Below, piece after piece: positions 24,664 to 36,929 of a stretch of DNA of 64,000 bases. Position 1 is the stretch's first letter, and each line of letters begins with the position of its first letter. Source of the stretch: Gigantopelta aegis (lineage: Eukaryota > Mollusca > Gastropoda > Neomphalida > Peltospiridae); contig NW_024533037.1 in NCBI RefSeq assembly GCF_016097555.1, positions 1 through 64,000 of the forward strand, written 5' to 3'. The notes below the pieces were generated by a model, which was given only the letters and a program-made list of their open reading frames with translations, made no database searches and was not told where the DNA came from. Both the position numbers and the translations under genes were made by a program.

Positions 24664-27151
24664 TTATAGTGTCTCCCAAATGTCAATCAGATTGTCAAGA
24701 CCAAAGAGATAACCATACGTTCGTGGTTACCCTCCTCCCAGTTTCGTCGATGATCAACTTTTGGCATCCGTCAGGAAGAGAGAATGGTCTTACCAAGTCA
24801 ATTATACTAACTCTAGCTTGATTATTGGAGTCATATACAAATAATAAGGAACTCCCAATTACCTAAAATAAAATAAGATACATGTAATTTAATGTATGTA
24901 TGTATCTACATTAAAGTCACATGTATACATGTACCATAATATGTCATTATTACCTCATGTTGTAAGAAAAAGACAGATTTTTTCAAGAGCACTACGAACT
25001 TGTTTCAATTGATCTAACATTTTACACTGTAATATGGAGATATAATAAGGGGTGGAGTCTGTAAAATCACCACCAACCTTGACATGAATTTTTTTTGTTT
25101 TTTTCATTGCTCTTTATAAACTTCCTCAAATGATGATGGACATACCCTCTCTCGACAGCGTACTGTCTTAAATTCGTCCCTCAATGGCTTGTCCTTAGAC
25201 ATGCTAAATGGTGTAATTGTGTGGTCAACATGACATATATATGTATATTCTATACCTTAATGCCTTCAATTCTAAAACCTAGAGTGGCTGTTGAAGAGAG
25301 TGTTTCTCTCCATTGCATGTAACGTGGTTTGGTAATGGCTTTAGCTGCATGTTCAGCTTCTGTTGGTTCATTGGGATCAACTGCTATCATTTTATCATAC
25401 ATATCCTAATATATATGAAACATAATTGAAATTAAAATGGATATATAAACATTTCCTCATGTCACATAATTATCTTACAACGTATTAAACCACTTTATTA
25501 AGGGTCATCCTCAGAGCTTATATTAATACTTATTAGTGTATTGTTTAATCTTAGATTTTCAAAGGGAACACCTCCTCTACTTATATCAATTAAAATTGAT
25601 ATATAAACATTTCCTCATGTCACATAATTATCTTACAACGTATTAAACCACTTTATTAAGGGTCATCCTCAGAGCTTATATTAATACTTATTAGTGTATT
25701 GTTTATTTTAGATTTTCAAAAGGAACACCTCCTCTACTTATATCAATTAAAATTGATATATAAACATTTCCTCATGTCACATAATTATCTTACAACGTAT
25801 TAAACCACTTTATTAAGGGTCATCCTCAGAGCTTATATTAATACTTATTAGTGTATTGTTTAATTTTAGATTTTTCAAAAGGAACACCTCCTCTACTTAT
25901 ATCAATTAAAATTGATATATAAACATTTCCTCATGTCACATAATTATCTTACAACGTATTAAAACCACTTTATTAAGGGTCATCCTCAGAGCTTATATTA
26001 ATACTTATTAGTGTATTGTTTAATTTTAGATTTTCAAAAGGAACACCTCCTCTCTACTTATATCAATTAAAATGATATATAAACATTTCCTCATGTCACA
26101 TAATTATCTTACAACGTATTAAACCACTTTATTAAGGGTCATCCTCAGAGCTTTATATTAATACTTATTAGTGTATTGTTTAATCTTAGATTTTCAAAGG
26201 AACACCCTCCTCTACTTATATCAATTAAAATTGATATATAAACATTTCCTCATGTCACATAATTATCTTACAACGTATTAAACCACTTTATTAGGGTCAT
26301 CCTCAGAGCTTATATTAATACTTATTAGTGTATTGTTTAATTTAGATTTTCAAAAGGAACACCTCCTCTACTTATATCAATTAAAATTGATATATAAACA
26401 TTTCCTCATGTCACATAATTATTTACAACGTATTAAACCACTTTATAAGGGTCATCCTCAGAGCTTATATTAATACTTATTAGTGTATTGTTTAATCTTA
26501 GATTTTCAAAAGGAACACCTCCTCTACTTATATCAATTAAATTGATATATAAACATTTCCTCGTGTCACATAATTATCTTACAACGTATTAAAACCACTT
26601 TATTAAGGGTCATCCTCAGAGCTTATATTAATACTTATTAGTGTATTGTTTAATCTTAGATTTCAAAAGGAACACCTCCTCTACTTATATCAATTAAAAT
26701 TGATATATAAACATTTCCTCGTGTCACATAATTATCTTACAACGTATTAAACCACTTTATTAAGGGGTCATCCTCAGACCTTATATTAATACTTATTAGT
26801 GTATTGTTTAATCTTAGATTTTCAAAGGGAACACCTCCTCTACTTATTTCACTGTTTGATGCCAAAATATTTATGTTCATAATACATACAAACATCCTCT
26901 GTACTAAGACACTAATATAGTGTTTATATATACATAGTATCATATTAATGGAATGCTAAAATAAAGATTACTATAAACAGAAATCTCACCTTTGTTTATA
27001 TACTTGTTCCAAGAAATTCAACATACTTTACTAAATTACATTATTAAGAAAGACTATACAAATTAATGTATACTTACTGGTCTAAGGACTTCTTTGACAC
27101 TTGCTTTAGTGAGTTCATCTTCTAACTAAGTCCTTAAGAGAGAGAGAGAGA

Positions 27152-27195
<44 letters not shown>

Positions 27196-30100
27196 GGGAG
27201 AGAGAGAGAGAGAGAGAGAGAGATGCGAGAGAGAGAGAAGGATTATCGGTACATTTCAAGAGTCAATTCCTCTAACCTGGTTCCCATTTAATATCCATTA
27301 CAGATGGATTATCAAAATCACGCAATAAATCAGCCATTTCAATATATACTGTTCCAGTTAAGGGAAATGGATATATAATCAATCAATGGACAGATATAAA
27401 TGGATACGCGAGTGCTTAACATTAGACAATTCAATTAAAACATGCCAATCATTTAAACATTAACATATTAGAGTAAAAAACAAATGATTTATGTAACCAC
27501 AAAAATAATAATATGTACTATAATCTTTATATATTTCAAGAATGTTGATTATAGTACTACTTCAAAAGGGAGTGTAAATAGACAGACTAATTACTCATCC
27601 TACAATATTGTACCTCAGTGTACTTCAAATAATCTAAATAGCTAATTAATTGTGTGGGTGTGGTTAGGTATTTGGGATGTGGGAAAATTGATAAAGACAA
27701 CAATGGAGGATAGTTAACCTCTGTCTCTTAGATCAGGAGGAAGGAGGGCATACAAAGAGTTACCACATAGTATGAGGTAGTTCCTTATAAACAAACAACT
27801 AATGAATGAGGATACATTCTGAGTCTTCTTTGGTAAATTCTCTTCTATATTCAGGAACAAAAGGTCTCAGAATATCATCCATTTAAAAGTCTCAATGCTC
27901 TCTAGCCTCATCTGCAGACGATTTCTTTATTATAGTACCATTTTCTTGACCAGGACTGAAATTACCTGAGGAGAGAGAGAGAGAGAGTATATAATAGCAC
28001 ACAGGTGTGTGATAAGCAGCATGTTTACTACTTGTAATACTACACACAAGATCATGTAGTGTTTAAATAACTACATGTTGTGAACAGTCTTAGAACATTT
28101 CCTGCCCATTTACAAGTCAGAAGTACTACAACTTTCATTAGTTTATATAGTTACTCTCACCTTGGTGTCCTGCTAACTGGACCCAGGGGTACTTCTTACG
28201 ATATACTTGTACAAATGGAGACCACTGGACTGCTTTTCTGATAACAGCCCATTTCTTGAGTTAGGAGAGAGAGAGAGAGAGAGAGAGAGTTGAAAGCATG
28301 TTTACTTAGCATATCAAAAACTATATTCACAATAATTTTACCCATGAGATTACTGTTATTGTGAATTTTAGACTAATTTTGTGTGTGCCACTAAACACAT
28401 GAATATTGTTAATAGTTTTTAAGGAAGTAAACAATTGTGAAATATTAACAATGATAACAAAAATATCATTCAAAGGGAGTTGAACTTCCTATCCAATTGT
28501 CAATTTATAAGGACATAAAAGAACAATCGCATAAAGGGTTAATATATACAGCTAAAATACCTTTCTTAAGACATCACAGATATGTAAACTACGAAACACT
28601 TAATGCTGAGAATTAACTGATAACCAGCAACACGTTAATTATATGCATATTATCTGGTAAACAAATTTAAACAGTATGTACATTGTATATATTATGATAT
28701 TGAAAACAAACTGTTAGGGGATACTAAGAACATAATGATAACACACACACACACACACAATAGGCATACAAAAGGATATAATATTTCCTGTGAAAGTACC
28801 AATTCTAACATTGAAAGCTAAAAGACAGAACTTGCATATAATAACTGACTGACACGATTAAAATCAATAAGGAACTTTGATAACTAGTAAGGAAAGACAC
28901 ACATAGAAGGCTAGCAGGTGAAAGCTTAGGAAAGCATGACTCATTCTTTGAAGCCATTTACGTAATACAACGTAAAATGACAAAGAGCTATGTTGATATA
29001 TGGAACTAAAATATTATAAATGAGAAATGAAATCAAACAGATATTTAATCCAAAAACAAAACTTCTTATTTACAGTAGGTCCTTATATGCAATGTGTTGA
29101 TGATCAGCATTGACATATATGCCAAACTTAACAGGAAGTTACAAAATCATTGATAATTGAGGTAAAAGACAACATAGGGAGGACATGAAAGCTATCAGTC
29201 AACTTCTTATTAGTTACTGTTGTCACTTGTTGCTCATGACAACCAGACATTACAGTAAACAGTGAAATTTTAAATTGAGCTACTCTCTCAATAATTATAA
29301 TAAAAACACACTCAGCAATTAGATTGCAAAGTTTTCCCAAAAGAGTTTGGTTATTATTCATATGTGAAAAGGATGATGAAACTTGATGAATATTACAATC
29401 CCTTTCTAGTTGGGAGATTTAAAAAGGGAAGTTGATAAAGCTTAAAAGGGAAGTTGTTATAGCTGGTCAGCACATTTTTTAACAGATATGTGATAATGTA
29501 ACTTGATTACTTTATTGAACATTGACAAGATATTTTGTTGGCTGTGAATCACAACTAAAACTACATTATTTTACAAATTAAAAGTGTCATTCTTGAAAGC
29601 TAACACATACCTTTTTCTTTTGTTGAGTTGTTGTTTTCTCTTTGCCTCCTCCAGCAGGTGTAGGTATTGTCAGAGCGCATGCTGCATTGATGGATAGTGG
29701 GATGGGCTACTAGGAGGGAAATCTGCATCTAATATAATCAGTTTCACCATCAGTTCCCGGCGGAGATGATGATGATAGCGTGTCATCTTCAAACATAGTT
29801 ACATTTTCTCGACTTCCATTGATGCTGCTGGCATTGGACAAAGGAGAGAGAGGAGATTTTGATCAGATAACAAATCTTCGTCTCCACTAGGTGACAAGAG
29901 ACTCCTATACTGTAAATTAAAGGCACACAGTAATATAAAGACATTGAGGTGAAATATTTACTGTAGAGTATGTAAACTAGTTAATCATTATTATGTAAAT
30001 AACTAAAAAAAATTATATGAACATGTTATTCATGTTGTGCTTACTAAGACCACTGAAGTGACTGTGGATGAAAGCAGCTGAGAGGTGGCTGCATTGTGAT

Positions 30101-30660
30101 GTTTTTCGAAACATTCCTCCATCTTCATCCTCAGGTGATACCATAATTAAGGGTACATTCCGGCTTTGTTTGACATTCAATTGACCTGGTAAAGAGTCCA
30201 CTGGAGTTGTTTCTAAAGGCAATGGTTGATAGTTTTACTATGATTGCAATCATCATTATCAAAGCTTGGTGAAGGTGAGCTATCAGCGCTTTTGACTTGA
30301 CTTTCACCACGAACCGTAATTTTTTCTTGCGAACTAGATTAGGTGTCCAACGACGTGGAGAAGATGGTGATGTAGGACTATCATCTGAATCTGATCTCTT
30401 TCTGTGTCTAGAGGAAGGGGCGAGGAGATCTGGTAACTTCAGTTTGCTTGACTTCTTGGCCTCTGTAGGTAAAGTGATTTAGCTAAGGGATTGTTGGTGT
30501 GCTGTCGCTTAGAGCGGACAGGAAGAGCTGAATCCAAGGCATGAACTCAAGATGTCATCCAAGAGCATTTCCATGAGCCTTTTTTACACTGACACTTTGT
30601 TCAGGAGGTGGTGGTCGCCTTGTAGCATAGCGCGTATCGTATTTTAACTGATATTCTCAC
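24664..30660 (-). CDS. ITPK: inositol-trisphosphate 3-kinase
   Basis: Phosphorylates Ins(1,4,5)P3 to Ins(1,3,4,5)P4, ending the Ca2+ signal. A variable N-terminal region (30660-29640) is Ser/Pro-rich: [47 protein letters not shown]. The kinase domain follows: [20 protein letters not shown] (28220-28160), [15 protein letters not shown] (about 27960), [14 protein letters not shown] (about 27880), [15 protein letters not shown] (27315-27270, the P-S-V-M-D-x-K catalytic motif), [16 protein letters not shown] (27130-27080), [17 protein letters not shown] and [13 protein letters not shown] with LGFRIEGIK (25400-25262), SLLFVYDS then [14 protein letters not shown] (24850-24755), and [11 protein letters not shown] with [14 protein letters not shown] before TAA at 24664. 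Domain is complete. The start is uncertain by about 100 bp. Gene symbol class only; isoform not assigned. Confidence 0.88.
25440..26850. repeat. 157-bp satellite, nine copies, in an ITPK intron
   Basis: Nine head-to-tail copies of a 155-160-bp unit; the word AAACATTTCCTC recurs at about 25448, 25605, 25762, 25921, 26081, 26240, 26396, 26551 and 26709. Copies differ by single substitutions and one-base gaps. Each unit contains the palindrome TATCAATTAAAATTGATA. The first and last units are incomplete. It lies wholly within the intron between the exons ending at 25388 and 27080. Confidence 0.95.
27134..27238. repeat. (GA)n microsatellite
   Basis: About 100 bases of nearly pure GA in a short ITPK intron. 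On the coding strand this is a CT tract just upstream of the exon at 27130-27080, so it may serve as the polypyrimidine tract. Confidence 0.9.
28267..28290. repeat. (GA)n microsatellite
   Basis: Short GA tract next to the ITPK exon at 28260-28160; on the coding strand it is a CT tract before the acceptor. Confidence 0.8.
28742..28759. repeat. (CA)n microsatellite
   Basis: Nine CA units within the long ITPK intron between 28300 and 29640. No exon is recognised in that intron. Confidence 0.8.
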
Positions 30661-31947
30661 CTGAATAAAATCGCGTACTATATAAAAATCTTGTAGTTAG
30701 ACTCACTCTATATCTGCGGATACCATCAGATTGAATACTTGGTTGTGTAGTCTCTCTTCCTGTATGTGCTAGCTACTTTAATAACGGAATCACAAAAGTG
30801 AACACTCCTCCTCTTCTTATAGGGCAAAAACATTCGCGGATACGCCTCATTAATATTAAAGTTATTAAAATGTAATAATTATAATTCCTTATATATAGGA
30901 TCGGTCCTATATAAGTAGTATAAGTCTATTATATCTGTTAGAAACGTATTCTGGACGTTTGTGTTCAGACGTTTTGTGGGGGTAAATTTAACACTTATGT
31001 GCTACATTTTAAAATACTTTTAGAAATTATTATTTATTATATTTTTGTAAGTGCTGATAAGTAGCTATTTTGAGTTAAATAAATGCCATGCAGATGTGAT
31101 ACTTCATTCTCCGAAGTATAATATATTTCCTGAGACAATCACATCTCAGTACAATACTGGGGCATAAGATAAAGCACACATTGTAAGTACTGAAAGCTAT
31201 TTGAACATTTTGTAATGTTATTCACTTGATGTAAGTCATGCTTTAAGTGTAGCTAGTGTTACATAATACTTACGCAAATGTTAAGTGAAAATCAAACCCT
31301 CCTTTTGCACAAAATGTGTAAATCATGTAATCATATGTACTAAAATAGAAAGTGTACATGATGCTATATTTTAATAGTTTTGTTGAGAATTCACATCTAA
31401 ATGATTGCTATGAACTTTGGACTGGATTATATAGAAAATTAATGGTTCATTACTGTGTTGTGTCAAGGCTATAGTGCAGTACAGTATAGCGTAATTGAGC
31501 ATCACAATTCACAAAGGGATTGTTTTTCCATTTCTCAGGAGTAAATTAAGCTAGGAATTACTACTACTAATCTCCCACTGCAAAACATTTTAATCTCCAG
31601 AGATTGTTATGAGTTTACAGACTATAGTCTGTATTAAAGTTAAAAAGTATTCATCATTGAAACTGGATGTACTCTGTACTTCTAGTCATTTCTGGAGTAG
31701 TATAATACAACACCAAAGGTTGTCATTATGACAATGATGTAACAGTAGCAATATTCATATGACCATCTAGACCGGACATGGTGATGTAAAGTTTATAATT
31801 CATAGTTATATAAACACAAGTAAATTATCTCATTGATGTCTTCAGGTCAGGGTATTTTTTTGCGTATTTTACTAAAACAACACCAATTATAGTACAATCT
31901 ATATTAAAAATTCTGCTGATATAAGTTTATTGTGATAAGTCAGGAAG
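30661..31947. other. intergenic between ITPK and BUB1
   Basis: About 1.3 kb with no recognisable exon on either strand. In particular, no frame resembling a BUB1/BUBR1 TPR domain is visible here. Sequence is AT-rich; inverted TATATAGGA..CCTATATA occurs near 30893-30913. Confidence 0.45.
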
Positions 31948-31959
31948 TGCGCATGCGCA
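31948..31959. promoter_or_regulatory. NRF1-like palindrome TGCGCATGCGCA
   Basis: Perfect 12-bp palindrome matching the NRF1 consensus, 37 bp upstream of the BUB1 start codon at 31996. Confidence 0.6.
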
Positions 31960-31995
31960 TAATTGCAATACGCGCGGACTTTTCAAGAAAGAGAA

Positions 31996-34900
31996 ATGGC
32001 TGAAAAAAGGTACTTTAATGAGGATGATTCACAACTTTTATTTAGTTCACACTTAGTAAAGCGGGTTTACAACAGATTCCAATGTATCCGAAGACATTGG
32101 TTTATCCATATGGTGAGAATGACAGCACAGAATTCCAATTGGAGATGATCCGAGCCAGACAAGAGAAATACCAGTGTCAGCCGCCACAAGAGGAGGACAA
32201 TACTTGTGATATGGACATGACAGAAGCATGTCCTGTTAATATTACACTCAATGTACCTGTAGTACCTTCAGTAGAAAAAGGAAAGAAGGTTCTCCAATTG
32301 ATGCAAAAGCCTGACTTAAAAGGTATATTAAGCATGACTCCGCCCCCTTACAGCATGAGTATAGCTGATAATGGAATAAGATCCTGTGTACATGTATATA
32401 ATATATTTTTTAGATGGTAACGTTGATAGTTTAGATAATATAAAAACAAAAGAAAATGCTGTTATACCCAAAGACCAAGTTAGTAAATGATAATGTTACA
32501 GAGATTGTGTAGACTGTAAATATTTTTTTGTTTAATAAAACTGGGTATGTTATTATCACCAGATGGACTACAAAGTCTTGGATCAACAAGACGTACCCCA
32601 TCATCTTAAACCAGCAACAGTTATATCTACAACTCAAGAACTTTATGGAAAAAGAGAACTTACCTCCTCCTGAAACAGAGAAGACACTATACCACTTCAC
32701 ACCTAGTACCTCAGATGACATATCAGCTATGAGTTCATACAGGTAGAGTATATGATAATCCCCTTATATGAACAATACCACCTACATGTATATGTATATA
32801 TTTACATGTACGTTTGTACGTGTACATGTACAAACATACATCAGAGCAAGATACTCTCGATTTTTGTTTCAACACATGTTATATTTACATGTAACTGTGT
32901 AAATATGTAGGAAGTAAGTCATTAATTTACATGCACTTCCTAATATCTAGTTGGCATGGTATCGCATCAATGATAACTAAACTAAGTTTTAGTGAAGCAG
33001 ACAGTGTTAGTTCATTGTTTCAGGGGGACAATTGTTAGATGACAGAGGAGGGCGTGGTCGTTGTCCGCAGGTAAAATTAGACTGTGAAGACAAGATTCTA
33101 TTGACACAGGAACAGCAGGTTTTTGAAGCGCAGTTTAGTAATCGCTATGGTGTGATGATGAGAGGTATATTAACTGACTTTGTAATGATCTCTTCCTCAT
33201 TGTATATGACATGTTAGATTGCCAAGTCGTCATGAGTCTGAATGTATTGATGGTTCAATGGCCACTTCTATTAATGATCCTTCATCATTTAGTGTTTTTG
33301 ATGAACCGAGTAATGCCTCATTAAATCCTCCTCAGACTATAGCATCAAAGTAGTGTGTACTTCAGATTTCTCTTATAAACTCTCTCTTCTCTAGACCTCT
33401 TGTGCAAATAAACTCTCCCTGGTGCAAAGAATACCACTTGGTTATCTCTCAAGATCAAAGCAAAAATGCTTCAGTAATGTTTAAACCTTCATCTGATCAC
33501 CTATCAAAAGGAGAAGTTGAATCATTCAGTGTTTATGATGAACCAAGCATTTCTTCCATAAATCTACCTCATCATACTACAAGGTATAACTGTAGTTAAT
33601 AGTTGTAGTTATATTATTGTTTGATATAGACCAATGGTAGCAAGGAAGCCACTTGGTGTTATCTCTCAAGATCAAAGCAAAAATGCTTCAGTAATGTTTG
33701 AGACTTCATCTGCTCACCAATCAAAAGAAGTTGAATCATTTAGTGTTTATGATGAACCAAGTATTAACAATGCTTCAATAAAATCCACCTCTATCAAAGT
33801 AAAATTGTAATGTCTATATATTATATTATCTCTCTTCTAGACCAATTGGGCAGAGGAAAGCACTTGGTATAATCCCTCATGATCTTAGTAGAAATGACAC
33901 ATCTAGATTACCACATTACCAGTCAAAAGGAGAAGTTGAATCATTCAGTGTTTATGATGAACCAAGCATTGCTTCCATAAATCTACCTCATCATACTACA
34001 AGGTATAACTGTAGTTAATAGTTGTACTTATGTTATTGTTGATATAGACCAATGGTAGCAAGGAAGCCACTTGGTGTTATCTCTCAAGATCAAAGCAAAA
34101 ATGCTTCAGTAATGTTTAAGACTTCGTCTGGTCACCAATCAAAAGAAGTTGAATCATTTAGTGTTTATGATGAACCAAGTATTAACAATGCTTCAATAAT
34201 CCACCTCTATCAAAGTAAAGTTGTAATGTCTATATATTATATTATCTCTCTTCTAGACCAATTGGGCAGAGGAAAGCACTTGGTATAATCCCTCATGATC
34301 TTAGTAGAAATGCTTCGGGAATAGTCAATGTTTTATCTAGTAACCAGTCAAAAAATGAAGTTGAATCATTTAGTGTTTATGATGAACCTTCTATAAATCC
34401 ACCTAGTAATATATCAAGGTAAGCATTTATAATTATGTTATAATCTACTGTTGTCTCTATTAGAACCTTGGTTCAAAGAAAAGCCATGAGTGTTATTCCT
34501 CAAGATTGTAGCAGAAACACATCTGGAATCAACACCACCAGTAGGCATCACTCAAAAATTGGAGCAGAATCATTTAATGTATTTGAAGAAGTTAGCTTGT
34601 TAACGACTGACTGCTCCTCAATCTCCTATCATAATATGCCTCAAGTACAATCACCCAAGAAAGAAACAAAGGAAACTCCGCCCTTTTCTCTCATTAACCC
34701 TTCATCGTCTGACAACTTTAAGTCACCTCAAGAACCCTATGCTGATCAAACAGTTAATCCTCAATTTCTTAGTAACGATCACACCAGCACACCCTCTGGT
34801 AAACCAGTAGGTAAATTCACTTAACACTTTTCAAATATTCTATAACATTTTTATTATTTCTTGTAGCACTCGATGCACCAAATATCACTGCTATACAACT

Positions 34901-36929
34901 TGAATCAACAATATCATTTCCTGATCTCCAATCAGCTATGTATCAGCTTCCATTGAGAGATGATCCTAAAATAATTAAGGACTATATACCACCTCAGCAA
35001 TGGCACCTCCAAAAACTTGACCCCATTCAAGAAGAATCACGAAGTACCTATACTAGCTCTTCTAGTGGGAGTTCAGCTAACATTTATAGTAAACTATCTA
35101 ATTTTAGTAGAACATCCAATATTTCAAGTGCCAGTCAATACCATGATGAAGAGGAAGCTCCTGGTAATTTAACGAGTGAATAATAATATTAATAACATTA
35201 TTATCTTAATAGAACTTCAAGTTTTAAGAGACTGTGGCGCTATGAACTCTAAACGTCAAATTAACCCTTTTGTCACTGAAACTATTGAGTTCATGCTACA
35301 ATCTCTTCCAGTCACAACCACACCCGTTCATCGTAGCCCCTCCTCTTGTCCCAGAATGACAATTGGTCACACAATCCCTTTATCTGGTTCAACATACACT
35401 ATAACCACCAAGATAGCAAAAGGAGGGTTTGCTACAGTTTATACAGTCACTGGTATAGATGAAGAAAAGAAAGCATTAAAGGTAAGTATTATAAGTAGAC
35501 ATAGCCTCAATATAAAGGTACCATTAACACAATAACAGTCTATAGTACATGTACATATAATTTGATGAGGCTAAGTGTCCTTAATATAAGTTGTTTGAGT
35601 AATCCAGTTTAATGAGAGGAATAATTAGGTCTCCACCACTCGCTTAATTAAATGTTCTATAATTTTTTTCCTAGATCCAGAATCCTCCCTTTTTGTGGGA
35701 GGTGGCCATTACAGAGGAATTACACAAGAGATTACAAGCAAATGATTTGTTATATTTGGTATGTATCATTATAAAATATGTCATTACATGATCCTGTTGT
35801 GTTTTAGACACATTGCTATATGAGTATAGACACTGTTCAACTATATAATAATGCTAGTATTATGATATATGATTATTATCCTTATGGGACCTTGTTGGTA
35901 AGTTGTATAAAGGATATCTTTAAAATGGATGGATGAATCTAGAAAACATAGATGAATTATTGATAAGTTCTTACATATTTCACACATTGTCTTCTTTATT
36001 TTCTCTATATAGGATTTAGTTAATACTTGTCGTACTCTTGGAAAAAAGTTGACAGAGCCGTTTCTCTTGTATTATGTATTGGAGTTAGTACAACTAGCAG
36101 ATGCTTTGCATAATTGTGGTATTATACATGCTGATATAAAACCTGATAACATTATGCTACGAGATCTCCGAAAAGTCTTGTAAGAAAAATTTATGAAATC
36201 TTTATTTTTTTTAATGTTTCATAGTGTACTATAAATAGTAACACATGTTACTATATTTAGGATAGTTGTCAAATCTAATATCATGCAAGATTACACATTT
36301 CTTTTGTTGTAGATCAAACAAAGGTACAAGTACAATTAAGGGGTGTGGTTTATGTCTGCTTGACTTTGGTCGTGCCATAGATATCCAGGCATTTCCTCGT
36401 GGTACTCAATTTATCGGATCATGTGACACTGACTCATTTCAGTGTATTCAAATGCTAAACAATGAACCATGGACTTGGCAGGTAATAAGGTTGAATCCTG
36501 TTTCATAATAGCATCTATATAGAATGAATTTATATACTAAGTTTTATACAATTTGTTTTAATAGACTGATTTACATGGCATTGCTGGTACTGTACATGTT
36601 CTTTTACATTTTGATTACATGGAAATATGTAAACATCCAGTATCTGGTCTTTATCAACCAAGAAACTACCCACAAGGTATCACCAAATTCTGTTTATATC
36701 CAATCCATTGAAGATGTACTGTTGTTTTGTATACAGGATGTTAGATCGTGTGATGTGGGTTAATTTTTTCCAAGCTCTTCTCAATTGGACAGGAACTGGT
36801 GAAACACAACGTCCGAATCTATTAGAAATGGCGCAACCTTTATCAACGAAATTATCCCTATCTGGGAATTTATCTGTTAGTCTTAAGTATTTATGGAACC
36901 AGTTAGAACAACAGAGACTGAAGAAGTAG
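31996..36929 (+). CDS. BUB1: BUB1-family spindle-checkpoint kinase with amplified ABBA exons
   Basis: Kinetochore kinase of the spindle assembly checkpoint. N-terminus MAEKRYFNEDDSQLL leads to MYPKTLVYPYG and EFQLEMIRARQEKYQ, like the segment after the TPR domain in BUB1/BUBR1; no TPR domain is seen. A KEN box lies in IKTKENAVIP (KEN 32449-32457). QQVFEAQFSNR (about 33110-33145) matches a conserved BUB1 core element. Then come tandem exons each with R-x-x-L-x-x-I and F-S-V-[FY]-D-E (33219-34590). A Ser/Thr/Pro-rich part follows, then the kinase: KGGFATVYTVTG (about 35419), CGIIHADIKPDNIML (36112-36160), LLDFGRAIDIQAFPRGTQF (36355-36415), CDTDSFQCIQML, DLHGIAGTVHVLLHFDYME, and a BUB1-like C-terminal lobe ending EQQRLKK at 36929. 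Catalytic lysine, H-x-D-x-K-x-x-N and D-F-G are kept, so an active kinase is expected. Confidence 0.85.
33630..34420 (+). repeat. tandem duplicated two-exon block in BUB1
   Basis: Exons beginning at 33630 and 34048 (418 bp apart) and at 33841 and 34257 (416 bp apart) are near-identical, including flanking introns. So a block of two exons plus two introns has been duplicated in tandem, on top of older duplications that made the neighbouring units at 33219, 33396 and 34462. Confidence 0.85.

Noticed and set aside
25440..26850. Could the regular direct repeats be a CRISPR array?
   Set aside because: Units of 157 bp are contiguous with no unique spacers, in a eukaryotic intron; this is a satellite.
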